From contig JAAUTY010000001.1 in NCBI GenBank assembly GCA_012031265.1, positions 124,001-188,000 of the forward strand: 64,000 nt of DNA, given 5' to 3'. Shown piece after piece: positions 1 through 9,227 of the stretch. Within the stretch, counting starts at the first letter, position 1. Each line of letters begins with the position of its first letter. The position numbers and the translations under genes were made by a program. The notes under the pieces were generated by a model. It saw only the letters and a list, made by a program, of their open reading frames with translations. It ran no database searches and had not been told where the DNA came from. Source of the DNA: Spirulinaceae cyanobacterium SM2_1_0. Lineage in GTDB: Bacteria; Cyanobacteriota; Cyanobacteriia; Cyanobacteriales; Spirulinaceae.

Positions 1-1560
1 GCCCGCAAACTCGATGGTATGGGCATTCCCTTCATCGAAGGCGGTTGGCCGGGGGCCAATCCCAAAGATGTCCAGTTTTTCTGGAAGCTGCGCGAGGAGC
101 CGTTGCAACAAGCCGAGGTCGTGGCCTTTTGCTCTACCCGCCGTCCCCAGGTCGCGGCGGCTGACGACAAAATGTTGCAGGCGATTCTAGCGGCGAACAC
201 GCGCTGGATCACTCTGTTCGGCAAGTCCTGGGATCTGCACGTGACTGAGGGATTGCAAGCAACGCTCGCAGAAAATTTGGCGATGATCGGCGAGACGATC
301 ACCTATCTGCGCGACCAAGGGCGGCAGATTATTTACGATGCGGAGCACTGGTTCGACGGCTACAAGCAGAATCCTGACTACGCGCTGCAAACGCTGGCAA
401 CCGCGATCGCCGCCGGAGCCGATTGGCTCACCCTCTGCGACACCAATGGCGGCACGCTGCCCCATGAGGTGAGTGAGATTGTGCAAGCGGTGGTGGTGGC
501 CTTTCCAGAATTGACTTCTCCCGATGGGGGGCCGAGGCTGGGCATCCATACCCACAATGATTCTGGGACTGCTGTGGCCAATGCGATCGCCGCCGTTCGC
601 GCTGGTGCCCAGATGGTGCAGGGCACGATCAATGGCTATGGCGAGCGCTGTGGCAATGCCAACCTCTGCACCCTGATCCCCAACTTGCAGCTCAAGCTGG
701 GCTACCAGTGCCTGGCCGAAGCACAATTGACCCACCTCGCCCCCGCCAGCCGGGCGATCAGCGAGATTGTCAATTTAGCGCCCGATGATCACGCCCCTTT
801 CGTCGGCCGCTCGGCCTTCGCCCACAAGGGTGGCATCCACGTCTCGGCGGTCGCTCGCAATCCGCTGACCTACGAGCACATCGAGCCGGAAGCGGTCGGC
901 AACGAACGGCGAATTGTGATCTCTGATCAGTCGGGACTCAGCAATGTGCTGGCGAAGGCGCGCAGCTTTGGCATCGAGTTGGAGCCGGGCGATCCGACCT
1001 GTCGCCAGATTCTGCAACAGCTCAAAGAATTAGAAAGCCAGGGCTACCAGTTTGAAGCGGCGGAAGCCAGCTTTGAATTACTGATGCGGGCGGCGCTCGG
1101 CCGGCGACCAGCCTGGTTCAAGATTGAGGGGTTCCAGGTCACCTGCGACATTTTGCAGACGGCGAATCAAGCGAATAAAAGCGCGCTGGCGACGATCAAA
1201 GTCGAAGTCCGAGGCGAGGAAATGCTGGAGGCGGCTGAGGGCAATGGACCAGTCTCCGCCTTGGATGCCGCACTTCGCAAGGCATTAGTACAGGTCTACC
1301 CGGAAATTGCTGGCTTCCATCTCACCGATTACAAGGTGCGAATTCTCGACGGTCACGAAGGTACCTCAGCGATCACGCGAGTGCTGATCGAATCCAGTGA
1401 CGGTGAGACGCGCTGGACGACCGTGGGGGTGTCGAGCAACATCATTGATGCCTCCTACCAAGCAGTGGTTGAAGGCATTGAGTATGGGCTGCTGCTGCGA
1501 TCGCCCGTGAAACAAGCCGCACATGAATTGCCTCTACCCGCCGTCCGTTCGTCGCGATGA
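1..1560 (+). CDS. cimA: Citramalate synthase (5' end outside window)
   Basis: Member of the LeuA/HMG-CoA-lyase-like family. Citramalate synthase condenses pyruvate with acetyl-CoA to give (R)-citramalate, the threonine-independent entry to isoleucine synthesis. The reading frame is open to base 1, so the start lies upstream; about 519 residues are visible, and the family usually has roughly 530-540. Seen near the left edge is IPFIEGGWPGANPKD, typical of the CimA branch rather than LeuA; the metal-binding GIHTHNDSG and GTINGYGERCGNANL segments follow. The last ~140 residues match the LeuA-type allosteric dimer domain, so isoleucine feedback is likely (inference). The EGGWPGANPKD signature makes CimA much more likely than 2-isopropylmalate synthase. 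Confidence 0.93.
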   Translation, partial: ARKLDGMGIPFIEGGWPGANPKDVQFFWKLREEPLQQAEVVAFCSTRRPQVAAADDKMLQAILAANTRWITLFGKSWDLHVTEGLQATLAENLAMIGETITYLRDQGRQIIYDAEHWFDGYKQNPDYALQTLATAIAAGADWLTLCDTNGGTLPHEVSEIVQAVVVAFPELTSPDGGPRLGIHTHNDSGTAVANAIAAVRAGAQMVQGTINGYGERCGNANLCTLIPNLQLKLGYQCLAEAQLTHLAPASRAISEIVNLAPDDHAPFVGRSAFAHKGGIHVSAVARNPLTYEHIEPEAVGNERRIVISDQSGLSNVLAKARSFGIELEPGDPTCRQILQQLKELESQGYQFEAAEASFELLMRAALGRRPAWFKIEGFQVTCDILQTANQANKSALATIKVEVRGEEMLEAAEGNGPVSALDAALRKALVQVYPEIAGFHLTDYKVRILDGHEGTSAITRVLIESSDGETRWTTVGVSSNIIDASYQAVVEGIEYGLLLRSPVKQAAHELPLPAVRSSR

Positions 1561-2178
1561 AAGGCGGGGACGTTGCGGGTTAGCGGCGCTGTCAAGATGG
1601 ATGGCAACCCCAAATCCTGCGACACGGAATCAGCCGTCAACAAGCGACACATGCAAAGTCTTGCAGCCAGGTTCAAACCATTGGCTGACTGTCGCCTGTT
1701 TGTCCTATGCCAGATTGTCCTCAATTTCAGCCAGAACCGTGAAGAGGAAGTCGATCCCGCTCGCAAGCTGGCGCTTGATCGCTTGGGTCACAGGCAGAAA
1801 GTTACTCAAGCTACTGGTGCTAAGCTTCTCAAAACTAGAAATCATGGGCTTTCAAGGAGTGATGTGTACTCTCGGTGTAATGACAAATTAATGACGTCCT
1901 GATTATAACAGACTGTAAAATCCTGTTTGGCGTGGCCAACTACTAAATTTTGTGGCTCGTGACGGAGCGCCGAGACGGTCAAAGCACCATCAAACCAGGC
2001 TTCGGCAGCACTGGTGTCTACGCCGTCCCCGTAACCTATTTGATAAGAAATAAATGATTTAAATGTTTAAACCATGAGATAGTCTTATTGTTACTAAGAT
2101 TTTTGGGGTTGGGAACTCGGCCTGTTGGCGGTGTAGTTCGCCTCGTCAATGTTGTTTGCTGGAGCAGGAGACAGAGTT
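1561..2178. other. Intergenic region cimA-lemA
   Basis: No convincing full gene. The stretch is more AT-rich near 2040-2110 and probably carries the lemA promoter. A weak stem (TCTTA/TAAGA) followed by five T lies near 2081-2105 and could end cimA transcription. Overlapping open frames on the plus strand show no family resemblance. A 46-codon minus-strand frame is listed separately. Confidence 0.4.
1705..1845 (-). CDS. Small open frame or gene fragment, unknown
   Basis: A 46-residue frame beginning MISSFEKLSTSSLSNFLPV and ending AEIEDNLA. The composition (amphipathic, few rare residues) looks more protein-like than the overlapping frames, but I do not recognise a family. It could be the tail of a decayed gene, since it sits alone in a 600-base spacer with no obvious ribosome binding site. 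Confidence 0.22.
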   Translation of the reverse strand: MISSFEKLSTSSLSNFLPVTQAIKRQLASGIDFLFTVLAEIEDNLA

Positions 2179-2772
2179 ATGGGTTGGGGACTGCTGATCG
2201 CGCTGGTGGTCATCATCGGTGTCGTGGCGTCGATTGTCATCAGTAGCTATAACCGCCTGGTGACGCTACGCAACCGTTACCAAAATGCCTACGCGCAAAT
2301 CGACGTGCAGCTACGCCGTCGCTATGACTTGATTCCTAACTTGGTCGAGACCGCCAAAGGTTACATGAAGCATGAGCGAGAAACCTTTGAAGCGGTGATC
2401 GCCGCGCGCAATGCGGCGATGACGGCGAATAGTCAAGCCGCGAGTCAGCCTGGTGATCCGTCAGCCATGCAAGGTCTGGCTCAGGCTGAAGCGATGCTCG
2501 GCGGCACCCTCGGCCGCCTCTTTGCCCTTGCCGAGGCCTATCCTGACCTCAAGGCGGATCGCACCATGACCCAGCTCATGGAGGAGCTAACATCTACTGA
2601 GAATCGTATCGCCTTTGCGCGTCAGGCTTTCAATGATGGCGTGACGCTCTACAATACCCAGCGCGAGGTCTTTCCCAGCAATATCATCGCCGGGATGTTC
2701 AACTTCCAGGGTGCCGAACTGCTGCAAGAAGCGGATCCCGAAGTGCGCTCCGCACCGCGCGTGTCCTTCTAG
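2179..2772 (+). CDS. LemA family membrane protein
   Basis: LemA proteins are small membrane-anchored, coiled-coil-rich proteins; their molecular role is not settled. Visible: one N-terminal membrane segment (about residues 3-25 after the chosen start), then the family hallmark SYNRLVTLRNRYQNAYAQID and the segment RRYDLIPNLVETAKGYMKHE, then a long helical region ending in FNFQGAELLQEADPEVRSAP. The start at 2179 is preferred over an in-frame ATG 30 bases upstream because AGGAG lies a few bases before it and the protein then begins directly with the anchor. The next gene, 85 bases downstream on the same strand, encodes an M48 protease, a pairing also found in other bacteria, so co-transcription and functional linkage are plausible. 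Confidence 0.92.
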   Translation: MGWGLLIALVVIIGVVASIVISSYNRLVTLRNRYQNAYAQIDVQLRRRYDLIPNLVETAKGYMKHERETFEAVIAARNAAMTANSQAASQPGDPSAMQGLAQAEAMLGGTLGRLFALAEAYPDLKADRTMTQLMEELTSTENRIAFARQAFNDGVTLYNTQREVFPSNIIAGMFNFQGAELLQEADPEVRSAPRVSF

Positions 2773-2857
2773 CGAGTCTTGAGTTTGGCTGATGGCTTCC
2801 CACCGCTGGGGAGCCGCTCCTACTCAGCCGCACGATTCTATCTGCCGAAAAGCGGTT

Positions 2858-4840
2858 ATGAATTTTTTCGAGCATCAAGAAGTGGCGCGCAAAAACACGA
2901 CGCTACTACTGTTTTTGTTTGCGGTATCGGTCATTTTCACCATCTGCGCTCTCTACGTCGCCATCGTCATCCTGCTTATGACGGCTGGGCCAGAGATCAC
3001 GGTGAATGGTCAGTCGATTTATCGGCTCTGGTCACCGCTGCTGTTTGGCGTCGTCGCCCTGGGGACGCTGGCGGTGGTGGGTGGGGGCACGACTTGGCGG
3101 ATTTCTACGCTGCGGGGCGGCGGCGGCGTCGTGGCTCAGGAACTGGGTGGGCAACTGGTCGCGCTCAACTCCGATGATCCCGAGGAGCAGAAGTTGCTCA
3201 ATGTCGTTGCGGAGATGGCGATCGCCTCCGGTATTCCCGTCCCCGATGTCTACATCCTCAATCACGAGCCGGGGATCAACGCTTTTGCCGCCGGTTTCTC
3301 GACCGACGATGCGGCGATCGGCGTCACGCGTGGCTGCGTGGAGCAATTGTCCCGGGACGAACTCCAGGGCGTGATTGCCCACGAGTTCAGCCATATTCTC
3401 AACGGCGATATGCGGTTGAATCTGCGCCTGATTGGCGTTTTACACGGGATTTTGCTCATTTATCTGATCGGTCGCGGCTTGCTCCGGATCGTCTTTGATA
3501 CCGGCGTGCGCGTGCGCTCATCCGATGACAAGAAGGGCAATGCGGTTCTGGTTGTGGTCGCAGCCGGTTTTGCCTTCGTGGTCATCGGCAGCATCGGTTT
3601 TTTCTGCGGACGGGCGATCAAAAGCGCTGTTTCGCGGCAGCGGGAATTTCTCGCCGACGCTTCGGCGGTGCAGTTCACGCGCAATCCGCTCGGCATTGGC
3701 GGCGCGCTGCGGAAAATTGGCGGTTACGCGCGTGGCTCCGATTTGCTCACCGGTAAGGCGGAGGAGCACAGCCACCTCTTCTTTGGCAGTGCCTTGGATA
3801 GCTGGTTTTTCCCGGGCCTCCTCGCCACTCACCCCCCGCTTGAGGCGCGGATTGGTCGGATTGAGGGGCTGAAAGTGGCGGCGCGGCGATCGCAACGCTC
3901 AGCCGCAGCTACCCCCTTAACTGCAACCGGGGCGATGGGCTTCGCGGGGGGCGCGGCGGCCGCGAATGAGCCGAGCCAAGCGGCGCGATCGCCCCAACCC
4001 CAGCAACTACAAGTCAAGCCAGGGAGCGTGATCACCGCCGTCGGCACCACCGATCCGGAACACCTCGCCTATGCCCGCGCGCTACTCGCCAAGCTGCCGG
4101 AGGAATTGCGTCAGGCGGTGCGCGATCGCGCCAGTGCCGCTGCGATTATTTACGGGTCATTACTCGATCGTCAGGCCGAGATTCGCAACCAGCAATTGAT
4201 CTTGCTCAAACAAGCCGATGGCGTTGAGATTGCTGAGGCGTCACTGCGGTATGGTGCGCTCGTCGCCCAGCTCGATCCCCGCCTCAAGCTGCCCCTGGTT
4301 GATCTCACGATTCCCGCCCTCCGCCAGAGTTCCAGTGCCCAGATCGAGCAATTTTTTCAGCAGGTGAAGCAGTTGGCGACAGCGGATGGCAAAGTCTCCT
4401 TTTCGGAGTACATTTTGCAAATTGTTTTGCAACGCCGCTTACAGCCACACTTCAGCCAGAAGGAGGGGCGATCGCAAGTGCAACACACTGCCATTGGTGC
4501 GATCTGGGATGACTGCACGGTTGTTCTCACGGCTCTGGCGAAGGTCGGCCACACCAGCCAGCAAAATATCACCTACGCCTTCCGCTCCGGGATGTTCCGG
4601 CTCCCCGGTGCCAGCAAGCGCGGCGTGCCGCCAGAGCCACCCGCCTGCAACCTGCGCGATGTCAGTCGCAGTTTGGCGCGCTTAGAACGCGCCGCGCCGA
4701 AGCTGAAGCAAGCGGTGGTGGATGCCTGTGCTCACACGGTTTTGGTCGATCACCACGTCACCGTGCGCGAGGCCGAGTTGCTCCGGGCGATCGCCATTGC
4801 CCTGGGTTGCCCGCTGCCACCCTTTTTAGAAACGGCTTAA
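2858..4840 (+). CDS. M48 family membrane metalloprotease with TerB-like C-terminus
   Basis: Zinc metallopeptidase of the HtpX/Ste24 type, predicted to degrade or process membrane proteins. With the start MNFFEHQ (660 residues) there are two N-terminal membrane segments (about 15-45 and 58-82), the zinc motif HEFSH at residues 175-179, further hydrophobic segments around 195-260 and the third ligand region REFLADASAVQ. The C-terminal ~250 residues lie beyond the usual HtpX length and contain two acidic helical segments, ADGKVSFSEY and DHHVTVREAELLRAIA, resembling TerB-type repeats (inference). An in-frame start 66 bases earlier adds residues unlike the family. It follows lemA and converges on the histidine kinase gene with a 4-base 3' overlap. 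Confidence 0.9.
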   Translation: MNFFEHQEVARKNTTLLLFLFAVSVIFTICALYVAIVILLMTAGPEITVNGQSIYRLWSPLLFGVVALGTLAVVGGGTTWRISTLRGGGGVVAQELGGQLVALNSDDPEEQKLLNVVAEMAIASGIPVPDVYILNHEPGINAFAAGFSTDDAAIGVTRGCVEQLSRDELQGVIAHEFSHILNGDMRLNLRLIGVLHGILLIYLIGRGLLRIVFDTGVRVRSSDDKKGNAVLVVVAAGFAFVVIGSIGFFCGRAIKSAVSRQREFLADASAVQFTRNPLGIGGALRKIGGYARGSDLLTGKAEEHSHLFFGSALDSWFFPGLLATHPPLEARIGRIEGLKVAARRSQRSAAATPLTATGAMGFAGGAAAANEPSQAARSPQPQQLQVKPGSVITAVGTTDPEHLAYARALLAKLPEELRQAVRDRASAAAIIYGSLLDRQAEIRNQQLILLKQADGVEIAEASLRYGALVAQLDPRLKLPLVDLTIPALRQSSSAQIEQFFQQVKQLATADGKVSFSEYILQIVLQRRLQPHFSQKEGRSQVQHTAIGAIWDDCTVVLTALAKVGHTSQQNITYAFRSGMFRLPGASKRGVPPEPPACNLRDVSRSLARLERAAPKLKQAVVDACAHTVLVDHHVTVREAELLRAIAIALGCPLPPFLETA

Positions 4841-6669
4841 TCTGTCGGTTGCGACGTCTCAGCCGTAAGCATCTGGGGCTGAGCGGGAATGGCGATGACA
4901 AATTCGGTGCCGACGCCGGGTTCTGAGGTACAGGTGAGGCGGCCCTGGTGGCGTTCGACGATGATCTGCTGACAGACTGCCAGCCCTAATCCCGTGCCCT
5001 GACCGACCGGCTTGGTGGTAAAAAATGGCTCAAATAAGCGTGACTGCAATTCGCGCGGAATCCCCGGCCCGGTGTCACGAATGCGAATCTCTACCCAACC
5101 TGCGGCCGTCAGCGCCGTTTGGATGGTGATTTGGCGCTCCGTCACGGTTGCGAGCGCGTCGATCGCATTGGTCAGGAGATTGACAATCACTTGATCGATC
5201 TGACCCGGACAGCAGACGAGCGGTGGTAGCTTGCCATACTGGCGCTGAATGGTGATGTCCGGTTGACCGGCTTTCCCGCGTAGGCGGCTTTGCAGAATCA
5301 GCAGCGCCCTCTCAATGCTGGTGTGGAGGTCAGTTGTTTTCATCGCCACATCATCCAGCGAAAAACTGCGGAGCGAGCGGATAATCTCGCGAATTCGGCG
5401 TGTGCTGACTTGCATCGACTTGAGTAAGCTGGGCAAGTCCGAGCGCACGAACGTCAGGTCGATGGCGTTCAATTCTGCTTGTAGCTCGGCATCGACCTCG
5501 GGATAGCGCTCTTGATACCGATCCACGAGGTGGAGTAAATCCAAGGCGTAGCGATTGGCATGGTCGAGGTTACCGTGGATGAAATTTGTCGGGCTAGCAA
5601 TCTCGTGAGCAATCCCGGCCGCGAGTCGTCCCAGCGAGGCTAGGGATTCGTTCTGAATCAACTGCGCTTGGCGTGCCCGCAGCAGTCGTTGCACGGTTTC
5701 CAGTTCTTGTGCGCTTGCTTGGTGTGCGGTGCGTTCTGCCGCTAGGGCTTGGGTGAGCGCTGCATTGGCTTGTTGCTGTTGGTTGAGCTTGCTGGTTAGG
5801 TCTTCATTGGTGACGCTCAGTGTGCGAATGCGCTCATCTACCTGTTGCTGCAACCGCTCAGGGCGCTTGATGATGAAGGCAACGAAAGTGGCTAAGAGAG
5901 CCATGGCTAGGATGAGCAGAAGTTGTCCCAGGGTTGCGATTGGACGATGTTGCCAGCCCCCAATCGGCGCGATCGCCAATGTCCACGACTGATCTGCTAC
6001 GCGCAGCGGCACGCTCAGCGGCTGGGTGAGTGGGGCACCACTCCGCGCTACTACCAAACCGGCTACCCTGTCGAATTGCAGACTGAGTTCATAGTGGTAG
6101 CCGGCGGCCGTGAGTGCTTCGAGGCCGCTCGCGGCGAGTAACTCCGGCAGGGACAGAAGAACGACAACCGCGCCGAGGGGAGATACAGTGGCATCGGCTG
6201 TGAGACTGACCGGCTGTTGAACAAGCAGGGCGTAGTCTTGTCCGTTGAGCAGCACGACTTCCAGGGTCAAATGCGGACTCTGTATTGCGTCTGGGGACAG
6301 AGCCGCGAGTTGTCGGGCGGCTACCGGATCGTTGGCGATCGCCGGAGCCGTGCCATCGTTGGCAAAGAGACGTGCCCCACGCGCCGCAGGGTAGCGCTCC
6401 TGGAAGATCGGCCGATAGCGGGCGAGGTCGGGCAGGCGCTCCGGCTGCTGAGTCCACAGGGCGGCGAGCGTATCGGCGGCGGCGAGCGATCGCCATAGCT
6501 CCGCTTCCAAGGCTGTCACAGCTTGATGCGCGGCTTGGTCAGCGCGCTGGCGTTCGGTGCGGGCGGGCGACCGCTCGAGCACCTGGCTGAGCAACCCACC
6601 GAGTAGGATAACACCGACAAAGATGGTGAGCGGTAACCAGGGTTTGGAGAAGCGTCGGGGCTGCTGCAT
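4837..6669 (-). CDS. Membrane sensor histidine kinase (CHASE-like sensor)
   Basis: A 610-residue two-component sensor kinase. Order: short cytoplasmic N-terminus, membrane segment about 11-30, an extracytoplasmic sensor region about 31-245 that looks CHASE-like but is not assigned, membrane segment about 246-267, a coiled coil rich in Gln and Ala (about 270-335), the H box AAGIAHEIASPTN with phosphoacceptor His355, then N box (VNLLTNAIDAL), G1 (DTGPGIP), F and G2 (GTGLGL) boxes. The HisKA has the HEIxSP form common in cyanobacterial kinases. It is last in a minus-strand run behind a LuxR-type regulator, a PotC permease and a HugZ-like gene, but the 69-base gap before it leaves operon membership open. 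The cognate regulator is unknown. Confidence 0.93.
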   Translation of the reverse strand: MQQPRRFSKPWLPLTIFVGVILLGGLLSQVLERSPARTERQRADQAAHQAVTALEAELWRSLAAADTLAALWTQQPERLPDLARYRPIFQERYPAARGARLFANDGTAPAIANDPVAARQLAALSPDAIQSPHLTLEVVLLNGQDYALLVQQPVSLTADATVSPLGAVVVLLSLPELLAASGLEALTAAGYHYELSLQFDRVAGLVVARSGAPLTQPLSVPLRVADQSWTLAIAPIGGWQHRPIATLGQLLLILAMALLATFVAFIIKRPERLQQQVDERIRTLSVTNEDLTSKLNQQQQANAALTQALAAERTAHQASAQELETVQRLLRARQAQLIQNESLASLGRLAAGIAHEIASPTNFIHGNLDHANRYALDLLHLVDRYQERYPEVDAELQAELNAIDLTFVRSDLPSLLKSMQVSTRRIREIIRSLRSFSLDDVAMKTTDLHTSIERALLILQSRLRGKAGQPDITIQRQYGKLPPLVCCPGQIDQVIVNLLTNAIDALATVTERQITIQTALTAAGWVEIRIRDTGPGIPRELQSRLFEPFFTTKPVGQGTGLGLAVCQQIIVERHQGRLTCTSEPGVGTEFVIAIPAQPQMLTAETSQPTD

Positions 6670-6738
6670 GGGTTCGGAGCGATCACCACTACGACCATTA
6701 ACCTGAATAGCGGGGGATCTAGGGCCGCTAACCCCAGA

Positions 6739-7290
6739 TTACTCGGTCGCCCGGTCTGATGGTGGAGACGGCGGGGAGTGGGGAGCTGGGGCTGGCAACG
6801 ACTGGGCTGCCCCGAAGCCGCTGACCAACTGACCCGTGCTCGGCCGCAGGGCAAAGATGCGGAAGTCGGGTAATTGGCGTAGCGTGGTGATAATCTCGCC
6901 AAATTTGTCTTGGAACTGTGTGGCGATCGCCGACCACTGTACCGTATCGCGCGGCACGAGCTGCGCAGTACATTGCCAGGTCAAGCGTGGCCGCGCAAAG
7001 ATTTGCCCGCTGGCGGCTTCATCGGCAATCAGCATCAGGCTGACCTGCGGGTTGGCGTGTAAATTGCCGGTATGCGCCGATAGACCACTGACGAAAATGT
7101 AGAAGCACCCCGACTCGTCTTGCCAGAAGGGTGCGTAGCTGGCAGTCGGTTGACCGTCGATGGTGGCGGTCGCGAGGATGGCGCTGCGGCACTGTTGGCT
7201 GAGTTTGGTAATGAGGTCGGCGGTAGCTTCGGTGGGGGGCATGGGCTTGACGGCGAGAGAGCGGCGGTACGGACTTCTTGATTGCGGCAC
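6739..7290 (-). CDS. HugZ-like pyridoxamine 5'-phosphate oxidase family protein
   Basis: FMN-binding split-barrel protein related to HugZ-type haem-utilisation proteins and pyridoxamine phosphate oxidases. Visible: SAILATATIDGQPTASYAPF, the strand after the first helix, HTGNLHANPQVSLMLI, and a late segment FALRPSTGQLVSGFGAA that is characteristic of HugZ-like members. HugZ is a haem oxygenase in some bacteria; the activity here is not shown. The start may be 7290, or ATG at 7242 (MPPTEATADL), which better fits the family. It begins 8 bases after the potC-like gene ends, so the two are very likely co-transcribed. The C-terminus is Pro/Ser-rich. Confidence 0.82.
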   Translation of the reverse strand: MPQSRSPYRRSLAVKPMPPTEATADLITKLSQQCRSAILATATIDGQPTASYAPFWQDESGCFYIFVSGLSAHTGNLHANPQVSLMLIADEAASGQIFARPRLTWQCTAQLVPRDTVQWSAIATQFQDKFGEIITTLRQLPDFRIFALRPSTGQLVSGFGAAQSLPAPAPHSPPSPPSDRATE

Positions 7291-7298
7291 GAGGGTAA

Positions 7299-8144
7299 CT
7301 AATCCTGGCGCTGACGAACGCTGCGAGAGCGCAGATATTCCGCAACACAGGCGATCGCGCCGGAGCCGAGAATCAGCAGGACGCTGAGGGCGTTGATATC
7401 GGGTTTGACGCCGGTGCGAATGCGGCTGAAAATTTCCATCGGTAGGGTGGTAGCGCCCGGCCCAGCCGTGAAGCTGGCGATCAGAAAATCATCCATGCTG
7501 AGCACAAAGGACAAGAGACAACCGGCTACGATCGCCGGAGTCAGCTCGGGCAGGAGGACTTTTATAAAAGCTTGAACCGGAGTGGCACCCAGATCGAGCG
7601 CCGCTTCCTCGAGGTAGGGATCGAGACTCGTCAAACGCGAGGAGACGACAATCGCCACATAGGCGAGGCAGAAAACGATGTGAGCCGCCACGATCGTCCA
7701 TAAGCTCAGGGGGATGCCGAGGGCGGCGAGGAAGATCAGGGTGGCTACGGCGATCGCAATATCCGGCACAATCAGCGGCAAGTAGGCAATGCCGCGATAC
7801 AAGCCTTTCCCCCAAAAACGATACTTGGCGAGACCCACCGCCATTAGGGTTCCCAGGATCGCCGCTACCGCTACAGCCGTGAGGGCCACGGTGAGGCTAT
7901 TTTCAAGCGCCCGCAAAATGCGGCCGTCGGCAAAGAGGCGCGCATACCAGCGCCAAGAGAAGCCATCCCAGCCGGCACTATAAGCGGAGCGATTGAAGCT
8001 ATAGACTCCCAAAACCAGGATGGGTAGGTACATATAGCCGAACAGAAGCAACGCCAACAAGCCCAGCCAAGACAGGCGGATCGGGAACCGTGGTGGGCGA
8101 GCCGGGGGTGATGAGGGTGGCAAGGGCGTGTCCGTTGGACTCAT
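7299..8144 (-). CDS. ABC transporter permease, PotC type (spermidine/putrescine)
   Basis: Inner-membrane permease subunit of a polyamine-type ABC importer, 281 residues. The N-terminus carries a Pro-rich cytoplasmic tail, then about six membrane segments starting with WLGLLALLLFGYMYLPILVL. The coupling-helix EAA motif reads EEAALDLGATPVQAFIKVLL. FVLSMDDFLIASFTAGP is characteristic of PotC. No PotA ATPase, PotB permease or PotD binding protein lies within the visible neighbourhood, so partners must be encoded elsewhere or the transporter is dispersed. It ends 8 bases before the HugZ-like gene and starts 54 bases after the LuxR-type regulator. Confidence 0.9.
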   Translation of the reverse strand: MSPTDTPLPPSSPPARPPRFPIRLSWLGLLALLLFGYMYLPILVLGVYSFNRSAYSAGWDGFSWRWYARLFADGRILRALENSLTVALTAVAVAAILGTLMAVGLAKYRFWGKGLYRGIAYLPLIVPDIAIAVATLIFLAALGIPLSLWTIVAAHIVFCLAYVAIVVSSRLTSLDPYLEEAALDLGATPVQAFIKVLLPELTPAIVAGCLLSFVLSMDDFLIASFTAGPGATTLPMEIFSRIRTGVKPDINALSVLLILGSGAIACVAEYLRSRSVRQRQD

Positions 8145-8198
8145 GCGGGCAGCGAGCGCAGGGCAAGGGGGCAGACAACAGCAGGAACCACGCTGGCT

Positions 8199-8870
8199 TC
8201 AGTGGACGAGTTGGTGCTCAAAGGCAAAACGGACTAACTCGGCGCGATTATTCGTTTCCGTTTTGCGCAGCAGGCTACTGACATACTTCTCAACCGTCCG
8301 GGAACTGAGATGCAGGCGATCGCCCATGTCATTATTTGAGAGACCGGTAACGAGCAACGCCAACACCTGTTGCTCGCGGTCAGTGAAATCGGGGGTATCA
8401 TGGGCGCGGGCAACGGTTCCAAGGGCGGTTGCGAGTGCCGTCGTCGTTGCGAGCGGTGTCGTCTCCGTTGCCGGAAATCGCATCTCTGCTTGCACCGCTT
8501 GCGCCCGCTCCAAGAGGTTGCGGACAATCGCCCCCAACTCATCCATTTCAAATGGTTTCGGTAAATAAAGGTCGCAGCCGACCTGGTAGCCACGAATGCG
8601 CTCCTCTGTGCGATCACACTCGGTTAGAAAAATCACCGGCAGCAACCGAAACTCAGGCCGACGGCGGACTTGTTGTACCAGCTCATATCCATCCCGCAAA
8701 GGCATTCTGATATCCGCGATCAGGAGATGGGGGTGATAGCTCTCGAGCCGCTTCAGCGCTTCTTCGCCATTCGCCGCATCAACCGTCGCGTAACCTTGGG
8801 TCTCTAAGTAGTCGCTGATCGCCAGACGCACGCCAACATTATCGTCAGCAATTAAAATGAGCAGCGGCAT
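8199..8870 (-). CDS. ycf29: Response regulator, NarL/LuxR type (Ycf29-like)
   Basis: A 223-residue response regulator: receiver domain about 1-120 with acidic pocket DD at 9-10, phosphoacceptor Asp53 in IADIRMP and Lys104 in YLPKPFE, a variable Ala/Thr linker about 125-155, and a LuxR/GerE helix-turn-helix in the last ~65 residues (DFTDREQQVLALLVTGLSN, then SSRTVEKYVSSLLRK). The receiver, especially EERIRGYQVGCDLYLPKPFEM and the following helix, resembles the cyanobacterial and red-algal plastid Ycf29 family; I assign that name with moderate confidence. Targets are unknown. It is the first gene of a minus-strand run that also contains a histidine kinase three genes later. Confidence 0.88.
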   Translation of the reverse strand: MPLLILIADDNVGVRLAISDYLETQGYATVDAANGEEALKRLESYHPHLLIADIRMPLRDGYELVQQVRRRPEFRLLPVIFLTECDRTEERIRGYQVGCDLYLPKPFEMDELGAIVRNLLERAQAVQAEMRFPATETTPLATTTALATALGTVARAHDTPDFTDREQQVLALLVTGLSNNDMGDRLHLSSRTVEKYVSSLLRKTETNNRAELVRFAFEHQLVH

Positions 8871-9069
8871 GGCGAAGTCAAATAGAGCGTATCCATTCAG
8901 CTTAGCACTCCAAACTTAGAGGAGTTGTCCATATTGACCACTATTGTGACCTCTAGTGAGCACCAAACCGGCTGTTCAAGCTGGACTACGGCAGACTACC
9001 AGATGCTCGAAGCCAAGCGCAGCCCGCCGAGCGCCATGTGGCTCCCCAATGGACGACCAGAAGCCGGAC

Positions 9070-9207
9070 TTACTTAAAGCCGACCGAGGCCTGCCAGACG
9101 AAGGCAAGGAGCAAGAAAAAGACTGGGATCAACGGCAGGACATCCACCAACGGATCGAAGATAGCGTAGGCTTCCGGCAACTTGGCGAGCAACAGTGTAG
9201 CTTCCAT
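9070..9207 (-). CDS. psbK: Photosystem II reaction centre protein K
   Basis: A 45-residue thylakoid membrane subunit of photosystem II. The precursor starts [20 protein letters not shown]; in the family the N-terminal segment before KLPEAYA is removed, and the mature protein has one membrane helix with [19 protein letters not shown], ending in ASVGFK, all present. The longer in-frame extension upstream runs into unrelated sequence, so ATG at 9207 is the start. It lies just downstream of tgt on the same strand, an arrangement seen in other cyanobacteria. An inverted repeat sits in the spacer between them. Confidence 0.95.
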   Translation of the reverse strand: MEATLLLAKLPEAYAIFDPLVDVLPLIPVFFLLLAFVWQASVGFK

Positions 9208-9227
9208 ACCCAACGGTTTCCAATACA

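Noticed and set aside
1573-1902. Plus-strand open frames after cimA
   Set aside because: Two overlapping frames with no family features and no ribosome site.
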